A stretch of DNA of 40,000 nt, from positions 1-40,000 of the forward strand of contig JAUNLH010000014.1 of assembly GCA_030532365.1 (NCBI GenBank), given 5' to 3'. Shown piece after piece: positions 1-8,884 of the stretch. The position numbers and the translations under genes were made by a program. Source of the stretch: Porphyromonas sp. (GTDB taxonomy: Bacteria > Bacteroidota > Bacteroidia > Bacteroidales > Porphyromonadaceae). The notes beneath the pieces were generated by a model. The model saw nothing but the letters and a program-made list of their open reading frames with translations. It had not been told where the DNA came from and did not search any database. Positions within the stretch are counted from its first letter, which is position 1. Each line of letters opens with the position of its first letter.

Positions 1-28
1 CCTGAGCCAGGATCAAACTCTTCATTGT
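1..28 (-). rRNA. rrs: 16S ribosomal RNA, 5' end only (truncated by window edge)
   Basis: Read on the minus strand, the first 28 bases give ACAATGAAGAGTTTGATCC followed by TGGCTCAGG, the universal 5' end of bacterial 16S rRNA (the site of the 27F primer). The rest of the gene, and presumably the rRNA operon, lies to the left of the window. The ACAATGAAGAG form fits a Bacteroidales sequence. The exact mature 5' end is assumed by homology and could be a few bases off. Two tandem promoters lie upstream at 242-272 and 331-362. Confidence 0.95.
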
Positions 29-241
29 AAAAAAAGTTTTTATATGCCTGTGCTCTAACTTCAAAGCCTTATGCTTCTTATTGAAAGTTCGTTGTACTCG
101 TATGATTGACGGAGATTATAATCAAATATAACCTCTTGTACTACTTGTTTGTATACTACAGTCCTTGACTGTAGTGTCCTTGTCTCAATATGTCTATGAC
201 CACTCTTTATACCATCGCACAATTTTTAGGCGTCGGTTTTG

Positions 242-272
242 CAAAGGTACCAAAAATTCCGAACTAGCAAAA
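242..272 (-). promoter_or_regulatory. rRNA promoter, proximal
   Basis: On the minus strand TACCTTTG (249 to 242) matches the Bacteroidetes -7 box TAnnTTTG. TTTTG (272 to 268) lies 18 bp upstream in the -33 position. The initiation site would be about 210 bases before the 16S 5' end. The surrounding TTGCAAAGGTA segment recurs at 328-338, so two near-identical promoters stand in tandem, as is usual for rRNA operons. Confidence 0.7.
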
Positions 273-330
273 TTATCTTGGATGAAAACTTAAACATCCA
301 CTGATGTCCTCACTTCCTCGTTTGCGGTTG

Positions 331-362
331 CAAAGGTAGAAAATGTTTTTCAACTCGCCAAA
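331..362 (-). promoter_or_regulatory. rRNA promoter, distal
   Basis: On the minus strand a second TACCTTTG (338 to 331) has TTTG (362 to 359) placed 20 bp upstream. This is a full match to the Bacteroidetes -33/-7 layout. It lies 89 bp upstream of the first promoter and shares the same box and flanking bases. Confidence 0.7.
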
Positions 363-630
363 TAGTTTCCAAAAGAAAATCACAAAGAAGTGGGATGGGG
401 GAGAGCTACTAAACTGATATACAGATCTATAAAGCTGAAAAACTTTTTCTTCACTTTCTCACATCTCCCTGCCCCTTCTCTAGGATACTATGGTTCAACT
501 ACTGGGTGGACCCATTATTTATCTACAGCCTAGCCAACCATCAGCAAGGGGGCACGGGTGTACTTCGGGGTACAACGGTCTGGACGAAGGAGGGTGTGGT
601 CGTGCGTGATCGGGAGGCGGTGGTGGGTGG

Positions 631-737
631 GCTCCGAACTTAAAAATTCTAAGTTCGGAACTTCGATGCATCTAAGTTGGGAACTTAGACAACTCTAAGC
701 TCCGGTCTTAGATCGACCGAAGTTGGGGTCTCCGATT
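631..737 (-). repeat. 23-bp palindromic array, copy 1 (inverted)
   Basis: Read on the minus strand, four imperfect palindromic units begin at 732, 709, 686 and 663. They are spaced exactly 23 bp apart and are followed 22 bp later by a terminal half-unit AAGTTCGGAG at 641. The best unit is CTAAGTTCCCAACTTAG. The first two units have diverged (arms GAGACC and AAGACC) but keep phase. The same 23-23-23-22 spacing is found in the copies at 8973, 18717 and 31014. The element lies about 600 bp upstream of 16S rRNA and points toward it. Confidence 0.85.
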
Positions 738-812
738 TTCCTAACCTTTGAGAGGGCTATTATATAGGTATACACCTCCGTGATTGTACAACCGGAGGGT
801 GGTTGCTTTTGC

Positions 813-866
813 TACATAATTGAGGGCTGACCTCACTGTGATGAAGTCAGCCCTCTGGTACATAAT
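813..866. repeat. 10-bp inverted repeat flanked by 8-bp direct repeats
   Basis: GAGGGCTGAC (822-831) and GTCAGCCCTC (846-855) form a perfect 10-bp inverted repeat with a 14-base loop. Perfect direct repeats TACATAAT lie on both sides, at 813-820 and 859-866. The hairpin lies about 30 bases past the ric stop codon and could terminate that transcript, although no T-run follows on the minus strand. The flanking duplication is also what a very small insertion would leave. Confidence 0.5.
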
Positions 867-883
867 AGTTGTAATGAACAAAC

Positions 884-1630
884 TTAACCCTGTGTCATTG
901 CCTTATGCTCCTCTTGGATCGCCCAGGGGAAGAGGATATTATTCTCTAGGTGGATGTGCTCAAAGAGGTTGTGTGCAAAATCGTGAAGCATGCTGTACAA
1001 CAGCCTGAAGCTATTGCAAGCATCATCGGGCGCACTAAAGTGATCGGTGAGCTCTATGATCTTGTGCATTCGCACCCCTTCTTCGCTGTGGTCGTCCTCC
1101 ATCACCGAGATCGGGCCGGCAACCGAACCGCAGTGAAACGCCAGCCAAGGTCTCTCGTGATAGAGATTATCGATCTGGGCGTAGAGGTGGGGAAAGAGCA
1201 CTTGCTCCTCCTTCGCGAGGTGCACCTCCAGCGCCTCCATAGACTGGGTAAAGAGAGCTCTTACCTCGTGTAGCTCTGGGTGGCGCTCTCCATGGACGCG
1301 CTCCACCTTCTCAAAGAGGTCCAGGATCGTCTTCCCATCTCTGCGGGTGCCTCTGTGGTGGATCTTGATGATATAGTCGATCAGAAAATCTTTGGGGAAG
1401 GTAGCAAAGGGAATCGAGCCACCCACTCCTCCCTTGTTATATGCCTCAATGTCAGAGATGACGTGGTCTACGTCTGCACCTACCTTATTGGCAGCTACAT
1501 CGAGCGTATCATCGCCATTGCAGCAAAAGTCTATGCCGTGGCGGTTCATCACCTCTGCATGTCCAAAGTCCTCAGCTACGATCTCTCCTACCGTTGTTAT
1601 GTTTTTCTCTATCTTCATAAGCCTACACAT
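884..1630 (-). CDS. ric: Iron-sulfur cluster repair di-iron protein Ric (ScdA/YtfE family)
   Basis: The protein repairs iron-sulfur clusters damaged by nitric oxide or peroxide, acting in the cytosol through a hemerythrin-like di-iron site. The N-terminal ScdA domain is visible (TVGEIVAEDFGHAEVMNRHG, then IDFCCNGD with the paired cysteines, about residues 14-40). The hemerythrin-like bundle supplies histidine and glutamate ligands in segments such as IIKIHHRG, LEVHLAKEEQVLFPH, DDHSEEG and FEHIHLENNILFPW. The length of 248 residues is normal. An in-frame ATG at 1618 (MKIEKN) begins where most family members begin and may be the true start. The gene appears monocistronic. A CRP/FNR-type palindrome upstream suggests stress-responsive control. 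Confidence 0.93.
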   Translation of the reverse strand: MCRLMKIEKNITTVGEIVAEDFGHAEVMNRHGIDFCCNGDDTLDVAANKVGADVDHVISDIEAYNKGGVGGSIPFATFPKDFLIDYIIKIHHRGTRRDGKTILDLFEKVERVHGERHPELHEVRALFTQSMEALEVHLAKEEQVLFPHLYAQIDNLYHERPWLAFHCGSVAGPISVMEDDHSEEGVRMHKIIELTDHFSAPDDACNSFRLLYSMLHDFAHNLFEHIHLENNILFPWAIQEEHKAMTQG

Positions 1631-1663
1631 CTTTAATTATTACTTCATTTCTTATTTCTGAGA

Positions 1664-1708
1664 TAAAGATAGGGTATAAAAAGAGGTTCGAGTGTGCGAA
1701 TTATCACA
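1664..1708 (-). promoter_or_regulatory. ric promoter with CRP/FNR-type operator
   Basis: On the minus strand TATCTTTA (1671 to 1664) is one base off the -7 box TAnnTTTG. The palindrome TGTGC-GAATTA-TCACA (1693-1708) has the 5-6-5 layout of CRP/FNR-family sites. It lies inside a longer imperfect repeat with GGTTCGA/TCGAACC arms (1685-1718). Its centre is about 42 bases upstream of the expected initiation site, the class II activator position. HcpR, the nitrosative-stress regulator of this phylum, belongs to that family, but assigning it here is inference. Confidence 0.5.
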
Positions 1709-1784
1709 CAATCGAACCATTTTAAGATTTTCATCCTACCTAAAGGAGTTGGTCGTGGGTTTCAGACTTCTTGACCACTTAAAA

Positions 1785-1835
1785 ATAAGAGAAGTCGTCA
1801 TGCCTATATATTAAGGTGTAGATGACCTCTCTTAT
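1785..1835 (-). terminator. Terminator after cysS/gltX operon
   Basis: On the minus strand ATAAGAGAGGTCATC pairs imperfectly with the later GACTTCTCTTAT and is followed directly by TTTTT. This is an intrinsic-terminator layout, about 70 bases past the gltX stop codon. The stem has one mismatch and a long loop. A second hairpin with a T-rich tail on the same strand (1718 to 1675) overlaps the putative ric operator. Confidence 0.6.
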
Positions 1836-1904
1836 CAAATATAATGAGTGTCACTCCTATCGGACAGGGGTGCTGGTGACTGCTAACGATCACCATCGCA
1901 GTGC

Positions 1905-3428
1905 CTATGCCGGGTCTCCTAGATGCTCTATTGCGTAGTCAAACCGGCGAAGCACCTCAGGAATGCCAAGCAAATGTATGATCTGATGTATGCGGGCACC
2001 TCGTCCCATCCCTACGAGTGCTACGCGCATGCCATTCATCACACGCCCCACGGGCAGCTCTTCGCTCTGGATCTTTTGGTAGAGAGCTTGCTCTATCGCT
2101 TCGGGGCTGACCGGCTCTGGCAGCTCCTTTAGCACCGAAGCCATCTGTCGGAGATACTCAGGGGTCTCTGCCTTCCAGTGCTTTTTGACGCTTTTCTGAT
2201 CGAAGGTCTTGGGTGCCACGAAGAAGTAACTGCTCTCCTCCACAAGATCGGGTAGTAGATGCGCTTTGTCTGTCACTGTGGCGATGACTTGCTCGAGCTG
2301 CTGCTCCTCCGGATTTGCGCCGAGGGCTGAGAGTCCCTCCCGGGCTGAATCGGCAAGGAGCTTGAGATCAGCAGACTGGATATACTGGTGGTTGAACCAC
2401 TTTGCCTTTTCATAGTCAAAGCGGGCGCCACCCTTGCTACAGCGCTCGAGAGTAAAGGCTTCGGACAACTCCTCCATGGTGAAGAGCTCCCTGTCATCGC
2501 CAGGGTTCCAGCCAAGGAGTGCGAGGAAGTTGACCACCGCCTCTGGGAGGAAGCCCTGCTCGCGATAGCCCGAAGAGATGGCTCCACTCTCAGGGTCGTG
2601 CCACTCGAGTGGGAAGACGGGGAAGCCCATACGGTCACCATCGCGCTTACTGAGCTTGCCATTACCTACCGGCTTGAGTATGAGTGGCAGGTGGGCGAAG
2701 TAGGGCATGGTGTCGGCCCAGCCAAAGGCTCTGTAGAGGAGGAGGTGCAGTGGCGCACTCGGGAGCCACTCCTCTCCGCGGATCACATGTGTGATCTTCA
2801 TCAAATGGTCGTCTACGATATTAGCCAAATGGTAGGTGGGGAGGTCGTCGCTGCTCTTATACAGCACCTTATCATCGAGTTGCGAAGAATTGATGCGGAC
2901 ATCACCGCGGATCAGGTCTTGCACGAGTACCTCTTCGTTTGGCTCTATCTTGAAGCGCACCACATAGTTAGCTCCGCTTTCGAGAAGTCGCTGTACCTCC
3001 TCTGCAGGCAGAGAGAGGCTATTTCGCATTTTGGAGCGTGTGGTGGCATCGTAGCTAAAGTTAGGGTCTTCCTTTCTAGCGCCCTCCAGCTCCTCGACGG
3101 TATCAAAGGCATAGTAAGCCTTGTCGCTCTCGAGTAGCTGATTGACATAGCGTCGGTATATCTCGCGTCGCTCGCTCTGACGGTAGGGGCCGTAAGGTTG
3201 GGCATCACTGCCTACTCCCTCGTCGATCTCGATATTGAGCCACCTCAGAGCATCAATGATGTACTGCTCGGCTCCAGGGACGAAGCGCTTGCTGTCTGTG
3301 TCCTCGATTCTTAGGACCATCGTCCCACTATTGTGGCGGGCAAAGAGGTAATTGAATAGTGCAGTACGGACCCCTCCTATGTGTAGCGGTCCGGTGGGGC
3401 TAGGTGCAAAACGTACTCTTACGTCCAT
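1905..3428 (-). CDS. gltX: Glutamate--tRNA ligase
   Basis: This class I aminoacyl-tRNA synthetase charges tRNA-Glu with glutamate in the cytosol. The N-terminal signature [11 protein letters not shown] (residues about 9-19, the HIGH motif) and GKLSKRDGD (near residue 260, the KMSKS equivalent) are intact. The C-terminal half is the all-helical anticodon-binding region. The length of 507 residues matches Bacteroidales GltX. An AAGGAGG ribosome-binding site lies before the ATG, within the end of the preceding gene. It is the last gene of an operon with cysS and a DJ-1-family gene (5 bp gap), followed by a terminator at 1785-1835. Confidence 0.97.
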   Translation of the reverse strand: MDVRVRFAPSPTGPLHIGGVRTALFNYLFARHNSGTMVLRIEDTDSKRFVPGAEQYIIDALRWLNIEIDEGVGSDAQPYGPYRQSERREIYRRYVNQLLESDKAYYAFDTVEELEGARKEDPNFSYDATTRSKMRNSLSLPAEEVQRLLESGANYVVRFKIEPNEEVLVQDLIRGDVRINSSQLDDKVLYKSSDDLPTYHLANIVDDHLMKITHVIRGEEWLPSAPLHLLLYRAFGWADTMPYFAHLPLILKPVGNGKLSKRDGDRMGFPVFPLEWHDPESGAISSGYREQGFLPEAVVNFLALLGWNPGDDRELFTMEELSEAFTLERCSKGGARFDYEKAKWFNHQYIQSADLKLLADSAREGLSALGANPEEQQLEQVIATVTDKAHLLPDLVEESSYFFVAPKTFDQKSVKKHWKAETPEYLRQMASVLKELPEPVSPEAIEQALYQKIQSEELPVGRVMNGMRVALVGMGRGARIHQIIHLLGIPEVLRRFDYAIEHLGDPA

Positions 3429-3433
3429 ATTGG

Positions 3434-4000
3434 TTATAGCACCTCCTTGAGCAACAATGCGGTCGCTACCTCATTTGCAGCATTATCGCCTAGCAGGTAA
3501 CGCACGATCTCCACTCCGTAGTGGAAGGCATATCGAGGGCCTCTTCCGGTGATGATGTTGCCATCTGTGACGACAGGACCAGCGACTACTTCTGCCTTCT
3601 CAAGCTCCTTCTCCAGACCTGGATAGATCGTAGCTCGTACGCCGTCGAGTAGTCCTATCCGTGCCAGCACAAATGGGGAAGCACATATAGCAGCTACCAG
3701 TCTGCCAGCCTCGTGGTGGCGCTTGAGGAGCGTGCGGACTCCCTCGTGAGCGTAGAGGTTATTCGCACCGTCCATACCACCAGGTAGCACCACAGCGTCG
3801 ACTAGGTCGCTTGGTAGGTCATTGAGGGTTGTATCTGCCTGAAGCAGAAGACCGTGTGCCCCCTTTACCTCGACCGTATCATTGATGGAGACTAGCTCCA
3901 CACCTTCCATCCCGGCTCTCCTAAGAGCATCCCATGTACCTATCGCCTCGGTCTCCTCGAAGCCATCTGCTAAAATTATCCAAACTCTCTTCTGTACCAT
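3434..4000 (-). CDS. DJ-1/PfpI family protein (ThiJ-like)
   Basis: This 188-residue protein belongs to the DJ-1/ThiJ branch of the glutamine-amidotransferase-like superfamily. Members act as glyoxalase/deglycase-type or stress-protective proteins, and the substrate here is unknown. The conserved nucleophile cysteine lies in the elbow AAICASPF, and the partner glutamate in DGFEETEA near the N-terminus. The ATG at 4000 (MVQKRVWII) is chosen because GAAAGGAAG precedes it. An upstream in-frame start at 4042 would overlap cysS by 16 bp and add 14 residues outside the fold. The gene sits between cysS and gltX in one operon. A role protecting translation or proteins from glycation is speculation. 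Confidence 0.88.
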   Translation of the reverse strand: MVQKRVWIILADGFEETEAIGTWDALRRAGMEGVELVSINDTVEVKGAHGLLLQADTTLNDLPSDLVDAVVLPGGMDGANNLYAHEGVRTLLKRHHEAGRLVAAICASPFVLARIGLLDGVRATIYPGLEKELEKAEVVAGPVVTDGNIITGRGPRYAFHYGVEIVRYLLGDNAANEVATALLLKEVL

Positions 4001-4026
4001 AACTTTACTTCCTTTCTTATCTATGT

Positions 4027-5526
4027 TTACTTTAACTTCCACTCTGCGCCATTCTTAGTATCCATCACCTCAAAGCCAATGCGGGTCAGCTCGTCACGGA
4101 TCTTATCCGAAGTTCCCCAGTCTTTTCGGTCTTTCGCCTCTTGGCGAATGCTGAGCAAGAGATCCATCGCCTCTTCAAACGCCTTGGCATGTCCGTGCGA
4201 CGCCTCAGCGCCACTCGGCAGCATTCCCAATAGATCGTAGAAGAAGAGATCAAACAACTGCTTCAACTCCTCTATCTGAACTGAGGTGAGCGCAATATCC
4301 TTGTTTCGAGCCCTATTGATCAGGCGTGTGGCGTTGAAAAGCTCGGCTATCACCTGTGGACTATTTAGGTCATCGTTCATCGCTTCATAGCAGAGCTGTG
4401 CAAACTGAGGTAGCTCTGTCGTCGCGCCCTCATCCGGGGTCAGGTTGTCTAGAGCCTTACGAGCGTCATGCAGTCGTTCCAGTCCTCGCTCCGAGGCTTG
4501 TAGAGCTTCGTTGGAGAAGTCTACCGTAGAACGATAGTGCGCCTGCAGGATGAAAAAGCGAATAACCATCGGGTCGTACGCCTTTTCGAGTGCCGAGTGC
4601 TCGCCGCTGAAGAACTGCTCCAACGTGATGAAGTTATTGAGACTCTTGCCCATCTTCTGTCCGTTGATCGTCACCATGTTGTTGTGCATCCAGTGGTCTA
4701 CGATCTCCTCTCCTTCGGCAGCTACAGCCTGAGCTATCTCACACTCATGGTGCGGGAAGACGAGATCCATGCCCCCACCATGGATGTCGAAGCCATCCCC
4801 TAGATACTTCCGCCCCATTGCAGTGCACTCGCAGTGCCAACCGGGGAAACCAACACTCCAAGGTGAGGGCCAGCGCATGATGTGCTCCGGGCTCGCCTTC
4901 TTCCAAAGTGCGAAGTCAGCGCTATTTTTCTTCTCATCCTGACCATCCAGAGCTCTAGTTTGGGAGAGGAGTTCATCCACGTCGCGACCCGACAAGATCC
5001 CATAGTGGTAATCTTTATTATACTTAGCAACGTCAAAGTAGACCGAACCCTCTGAGACATAAGCATAACCTGCGTCAAGGATTTCCTGCACCAATTGTAT
5101 CTGCTCGATGATATGCCCTGATGCCATAGGTTCGATCGAAGGTGGCAGGACATTAAGAAGATCCATATCACGATGATAGCGTACGAGGTAGTGCTGAACT
5201 ACCTCCATGGGCTCTATTTGCTCCAGTCTCGCTTTCTTCGCTACTTTATCCTCGCCATCATCGGCATCGTGCTCTAGGTGCCCCACATCTGTGATATTAC
5301 GCACATAGCGCACCTTATATCCGAGGTGACGGAGATAGCGGAAGAGCAGATCGAAGGTGATAGCCGGTCGGGCATGACCTAGATGCGCATCACCATAGAC
5401 AGTCGGTCCGCAGACATACAGCCCTACATGTGGTGGCTGCTTAGGCTCGAAGTGTTGCTTATCCCTTATTCGGGTATTGTATATGACAAACTCCTCACGC
5501 AGAGTCTTCAAATCGTTCTGATCCAT
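4027..5526 (-). CDS. cysS: Cysteine--tRNA ligase
   Basis: This class I synthetase attaches cysteine to tRNA-Cys. The sequence shows [18 protein letters not shown] (first zinc-ligand cysteine and the HIGH motif HLGH, about residues 37-54), the zinc-binding [19 protein letters not shown], and KMGKSLNN (KMSKS equivalent, near residue 290). The C-terminal DALR-type helical domain follows, and 499 residues is the family norm. The ATG at 5526 is preferred over the TTG just before it. It is the first gene of the cysS/DJ-1/gltX operon and is driven by a -7 box at 5566-5573, divergent from the transporter gene. Confidence 0.97.
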   Translation of the reverse strand: MDQNDLKTLREEFVIYNTRIRDKQHFEPKQPPHVGLYVCGPTVYGDAHLGHARPAITFDLLFRYLRHLGYKVRYVRNITDVGHLEHDADDGEDKVAKKARLEQIEPMEVVQHYLVRYHRDMDLLNVLPPSIEPMASGHIIEQIQLVQEILDAGYAYVSEGSVYFDVAKYNKDYHYGILSGRDVDELLSQTRALDGQDEKKNSADFALWKKASPEHIMRWPSPWSVGFPGWHCECTAMGRKYLGDGFDIHGGGMDLVFPHHECEIAQAVAAEGEEIVDHWMHNNMVTINGQKMGKSLNNFITLEQFFSGEHSALEKAYDPMVIRFFILQAHYRSTVDFSNEALQASERGLERLHDARKALDNLTPDEGATTELPQFAQLCYEAMNDDLNSPQVIAELFNATRLINRARNKDIALTSVQIEELKQLFDLFFYDLLGMLPSGAEASHGHAKAFEEAMDLLLSIRQEAKDRKDWGTSDKIRDELTRIGFEVMDTKNGAEWKLK

Positions 5527-5565
5527 CAAAGTCTTGGTTTTATGTGATATAAGAATAACCCACTA

Positions 5566-5573
5566 CAAATATA
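5566..5573 (-). promoter_or_regulatory. cysS promoter -7 box
   Basis: On the minus strand this reads TATATTTG, an exact TAnnTTTG match, about 40 bases before the cysS ATG. No clear -33 box was found at the expected distance. Confidence 0.5.
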
Positions 5574-5623
5574 CCAAAAACCCTTTACTTATATGAGGGG
5601 AAGATCGGGTCAAAATAATTTAT

Positions 5624-5631
5624 TACTTTTG
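5624..5631 (+). promoter_or_regulatory. Transporter/tilS promoter -7 box
   Basis: TACTTTTG matches TAnnTTTG and lies 58 bases before the ATG at 5690. It is divergent from the cysS promoter 50 bp away. No -33 box is evident. Confidence 0.5.
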
Positions 5632-5689
5632 CAGAAATATTTCCTAGGCTACAACTTTTAACAGAAAAAGACAAGAAGGTAATATAAGA

Positions 5690-7579
5690 ATGGGTCCACT
5701 TACCAATGATATGATCATCACTCTCGTGATCATCGTCCTCACTGCTGGCACGATGGTTTGGGGCAAGATACGCTCTGATATCGTGGCACTTATCTCCATG
5801 CTCTCACTCGTACTCACCGGCATCGTTACTCCGATGGAGGGTCTCTCCGGCTTCTCCAACTCTGTTGTGATCATGATCGCAGGGCTCTTTGTGGTCGGTG
5901 GGGCTGTCACCAAGACTGGGATCGCCTCTAAGATCAGCAATAAAGTGCTATCCTTTGCCGGCACCAACCCCTACAAGCTCTTCGTTATGGTGCTCACGGT
6001 CACCGTCTTAGGTGGGTTCTTAGGGCTCAGCAATACCGGTACGGTGGCGATCCTCATGCCGATCGTCATCAGTGTAGCACAGCAGTCCAAGATGAGCTCC
6101 CGACTGCTACTCATGCCCATGGCATTTGCGGGTAGTATTGGAGGCATGATGACCCTCATCGGTACCCCTCCTACACTTATCGTACACGATGCGCTCATCA
6201 ACGCCGGATACAAAGGGCTAAGCTACTTCTCCACCCTACCCCTAGGGCTTGTGATGTTTGTCATAGGCATCTTCATGCTTTGGCCCCTCTCAAAAAAATA
6301 TTTGGACGATCAAAAGCAAGGACATGATAGTGGTGCAGCGGTAAGTGGTCCGAAGTCTCCACAAGAGCTTCAGAATATGTACCGGGTCATCGACAACCTC
6401 TATCGCCTGGAGCTAACCCCCAACTCTCCGCTGGTGGGCAAGAAGCTCTCAGAGCTAGACCTTACGACAGAGCACAGCGTCTCTATCGTCGAGATCCGCA
6501 CCCGGTCGTATGGCCCCCTCAGAAAGACTGTGACACCGCACTTGCCGAGTGCCGACTCGGTGATCACTGCCGACGATGTGCTCTACGTACTGGGTGACTT
6601 CAAGGATGTCTCTCAGTTTGCAGTGAAGAAAGGGCTCAACTTCCTAGACGCTTCCGACAAAGAGCAGGAGCAGACACCGCCCAAGTTTGCAGGTAAGTTT
6701 AAGTACGATGAGGTAGGACTTGCCGAGGTAGTGGTGCTTAAGAACTCACAGCTTAGAGGCCGGTATGTCAAGGAGTCGGGTCTGAGAAAAAACTACAGTG
6801 TCAATATCCTCTCGATCCAGCGCAATAACAATTACCTCCTACAGGGGCTCGGTGAGGAGCGCATACTCCGAGGCGACATGCTTCTTGTACAGGGCACGTG
6901 GGAAAATATCGCCCGCATGAGCCGGCTAGAGAGCGACATCGTAGTGATCGGTCAGCCCGAGACTGAGGCAGCCAAGGTTACGCGTGACTATAAGGGGAGG
7001 TATACGATGGGGATCCTACTCCTGATGGTACTCTCCATGATCTTCTATTGGCTCCCACCCGTAGTATCTGTGCTCTTAGCTGCCGTAGCCATAGTACTCG
7101 GTCGATGCTACAGGACAGTGGAGGAGGCATATAGAGCCATCAAGTGGGAGAGCATCGTGCTCTTTGCCGCCATGATGCCTCTAGCTATCGCGATGGAGAA
7201 TACCGGACTCTCGGCATACATCACCAATGGTGCCGTCAGCGTCCTAGGTGATTACAGCCCCTACGCCATGATGGCAGGGATCATGATCGCTACCTCCTTC
7301 CTCACCATGTTTATCAGCAACACCGCTACCGCCATCCTCTTTGCCCCCATCGCACTACAGGCAGCAACCACGATGGGAGTCAATCCTTATCCCTTCCTCG
7401 TATCAGTGACTGTTGCAGCTAGTATGTGCTTTGGCAGCCCCTTTGCTACGCCACCCAATGCGATGGTCATGGGAGCAGGGAAGTACAGCTTTATGGACTA
7501 CGTGAAGGTGGGGCTACCACTACAGCTGGTCTTCCTTGTGGTAATGCTCTTCTTTATCCCCGTAATCTTCCCATTCTAA
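5690..7579 (+). CDS. SLC13/DASS-type anion transporter with two TrkA-C domains
   Basis: This 629-residue inner-membrane permease belongs to the divalent anion:Na+ symporter (CitT/ArsB-like) superfamily, which moves dicarboxylates, sulfate or phosphate; the substrate cannot be read from sequence. Two hydrophobic halves (about 1-205 and 435-629) each carry a serine-asparagine-threonine signature, LSNTGTVAILMP and SNTATAILFAP, typical of the family's substrate/sodium sites. Between them lie two soluble TrkA-C (RCK-C) domains at about 240-320 and 335-425, thought to bind nucleotide-like regulators. tilS follows after 6 bp, so the two are probably co-transcribed. Confidence 0.88.
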   Translation: MGPLTNDMIITLVIIVLTAGTMVWGKIRSDIVALISMLSLVLTGIVTPMEGLSGFSNSVVIMIAGLFVVGGAVTKTGIASKISNKVLSFAGTNPYKLFVMVLTVTVLGGFLGLSNTGTVAILMPIVISVAQQSKMSSRLLLMPMAFAGSIGGMMTLIGTPPTLIVHDALINAGYKGLSYFSTLPLGLVMFVIGIFMLWPLSKKYLDDQKQGHDSGAAVSGPKSPQELQNMYRVIDNLYRLELTPNSPLVGKKLSELDLTTEHSVSIVEIRTRSYGPLRKTVTPHLPSADSVITADDVLYVLGDFKDVSQFAVKKGLNFLDASDKEQEQTPPKFAGKFKYDEVGLAEVVVLKNSQLRGRYVKESGLRKNYSVNILSIQRNNNYLLQGLGEERILRGDMLLVQGTWENIARMSRLESDIVVIGQPETEAAKVTRDYKGRYTMGILLLMVLSMIFYWLPPVVSVLLAAVAIVLGRCYRTVEEAYRAIKWESIVLFAAMMPLAIAMENTGLSAYITNGAVSVLGDYSPYAMMAGIMIATSFLTMFISNTATAILFAPIALQAATTMGVNPYPFLVSVTVAASMCFGSPFATPPNAMVMGAGKYSFMDYVKVGLPLQLVFLVVMLFFIPVIFPF

Positions 7580-7585
7580 AGGAGC

Positions 7586-8884
7586 ATGCTGGAGGGAGTA
7601 GTAGATAGGATCAGGGAGCAGCTCCCAGCAGGCCACCCCGTCGTCGTGGGTGTGAGTGGGGGTGCCGACTCCATGACACTGCTACACCTCATGAGGCGCA
7701 CCGGCTTACCGCTGATTGTCGCTCATGTCAACTTCCAGCTCCGTGGTACAGAGAGCGACCGTGACGAGGCATTTGTACTCGAGCAGGAGCCTAGAGCGGT
7801 GGTCAGACGATTTCAGACAGAGCAATATGCCCAGGAGCGGGGGCTCTCCATCGAGATGGCAGCACGCGAGCTCCGGTACGGCTTCTTTAGAGAGTTGGCA
7901 AAGGAGCACGGCGCCTCAGCCATAGCGGTGGGGCACAACGCCAATGACCAAGTGGAGACCCTCCTGCTCAACCTCACAAGGGGCACGGGAGGGAGCGGAC
8001 TATGCGGTATGGAGTATTTTGGCAATGGCATCCTAAGACCGCTCCTCGAGACCACGAGAGAGGAGATCATAAAGTACCTAGACCACTACCAGCTGCCCCA
8101 CATCGAGGACCAGACCAATAGCCAAACCATCTATCAGCGCAATGCCCTACGCCACCAGGTGGTACCGGCACTACAGCAGCTCAACCCCTCATTCATCACC
8201 TCCACGCTGAGGAGCATGGAGATCTTCCGCCAAGAGCAAGAGATTGTCGAGGAGCGGGTGAGGGCATTTAGAGAAGAGCGGTGGGAGGAGGATAAGCAAC
8301 GCCTCTCTCTCAAAGGGATCTACGAGGATCCGCATGCCGATCTACTGCTCTTCCGACTGCTCCAGCCCCTAGGCTACACCTCCCAGCAGGTCGAGGATAT
8401 TCTCTACGATACTACTAGGAGTGGCAAGGTCTTCCCCACACCTACCGATGGCAGAGCGCTAGAACTATTTCGCGAGTACCTCTATCTCCTCGCACCCCTC
8501 CCTCCACTTACCCCACAGCGCATCTCTACACTCGGCAGTTACCCATTGGGCAGGCTGGGAAATCTCGTCCTCAATAAGAACGGTGGCACACTCCGCATCC
8601 CCAGAGCACTCCTCGACGGAGGATTGGAGCTACGCCAAGCCAATAAAGAGGATTACTTCATCCCCTTTGGTATGAAACGGGGGCGGAAGCTCCTCTTTGA
8701 CTACCTCAAAGAGCAGGGCATTCCCTCTTCCTATCGCCCCCACTGCCCCGTCCTCAAAGTAGGAGATGAGGTCGTGGCTATCCCTGCGCTGGAAGTATCG
8801 GAGCGGGCGAGAGTGACAGGCAGTGACGACCCGGTCTACCTCACCCTCACACAGGGCGATCATCCGCTGGCACACCTCCTCTAG
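7586..8884 (+). CDS. tilS: tRNA(Ile)-lysidine synthase
   Basis: TilS uses ATP to attach lysine to C34 of the CAU anticodon of a minor tRNA-Ile, changing its codon from AUG to AUA. The PP-loop signature GVSGGADSMTLLHLM is at residues about 22-36. Further family segments are AHVNFQLRG, AAREL(R)YGFF, GHNANDQVETLLLNLTRG, and the C-terminal region with LLFDYLKEQGIPSSYR. The length of 432 residues is normal for Bacteroidales. AAGGAG sits just before the ATG, 6 bp after the transporter's stop codon. No terminator is obvious after it. Confidence 0.95.
   Translation: MLEGVVDRIREQLPAGHPVVVGVSGGADSMTLLHLMRRTGLPLIVAHVNFQLRGTESDRDEAFVLEQEPRAVVRRFQTEQYAQERGLSIEMAARELRYGFFRELAKEHGASAIAVGHNANDQVETLLLNLTRGTGGSGLCGMEYFGNGILRPLLETTREEIIKYLDHYQLPHIEDQTNSQTIYQRNALRHQVVPALQQLNPSFITSTLRSMEIFRQEQEIVEERVRAFREERWEEDKQRLSLKGIYEDPHADLLLFRLLQPLGYTSQQVEDILYDTTRSGKVFPTPTDGRALELFREYLYLLAPLPPLTPQRISTLGSYPLGRLGNLVLNKNGGTLRIPRALLDGGLELRQANKEDYFIPFGMKRGRKLLFDYLKEQGIPSSYRPHCPVLKVGDEVVAIPALEVSERARVTGSDDPVYLTLTQGDHPLAHLL

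Larger units (their letters stand above)
29..883. other. Long intergenic region between 16S rRNA and ric
   Basis: These 855 bases hold no convincing coding sequence. They contain, in order, the rRNA leader, two rRNA promoters, a stretch with no recognised feature (about 380-630, with a small TGTAC/GTACA hairpin at 560-575), an inverted copy of the 23-bp palindromic array (631-737), and a 38-bp segment with a 10-bp inverted repeat flanked by TACATAAT direct repeats (813-866). The last lies just after the ric stop codon and may serve as its terminator. Confidence 0.7.

Noticed and set aside
631..737. Mobile element (MITE) with target-site duplication
   Set aside because: No terminal inverted repeats or matching flanking duplications are visible around this or the other three arrays. 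The constant internal spacing is better explained by function, though a decayed element is not excluded.
2388..3137. 249-codon open frame on the plus strand within gltX
   Set aside because: It lies entirely opposite a well-supported gltX with intact motifs and has no recognisable domain. It is a reading-frame shadow.
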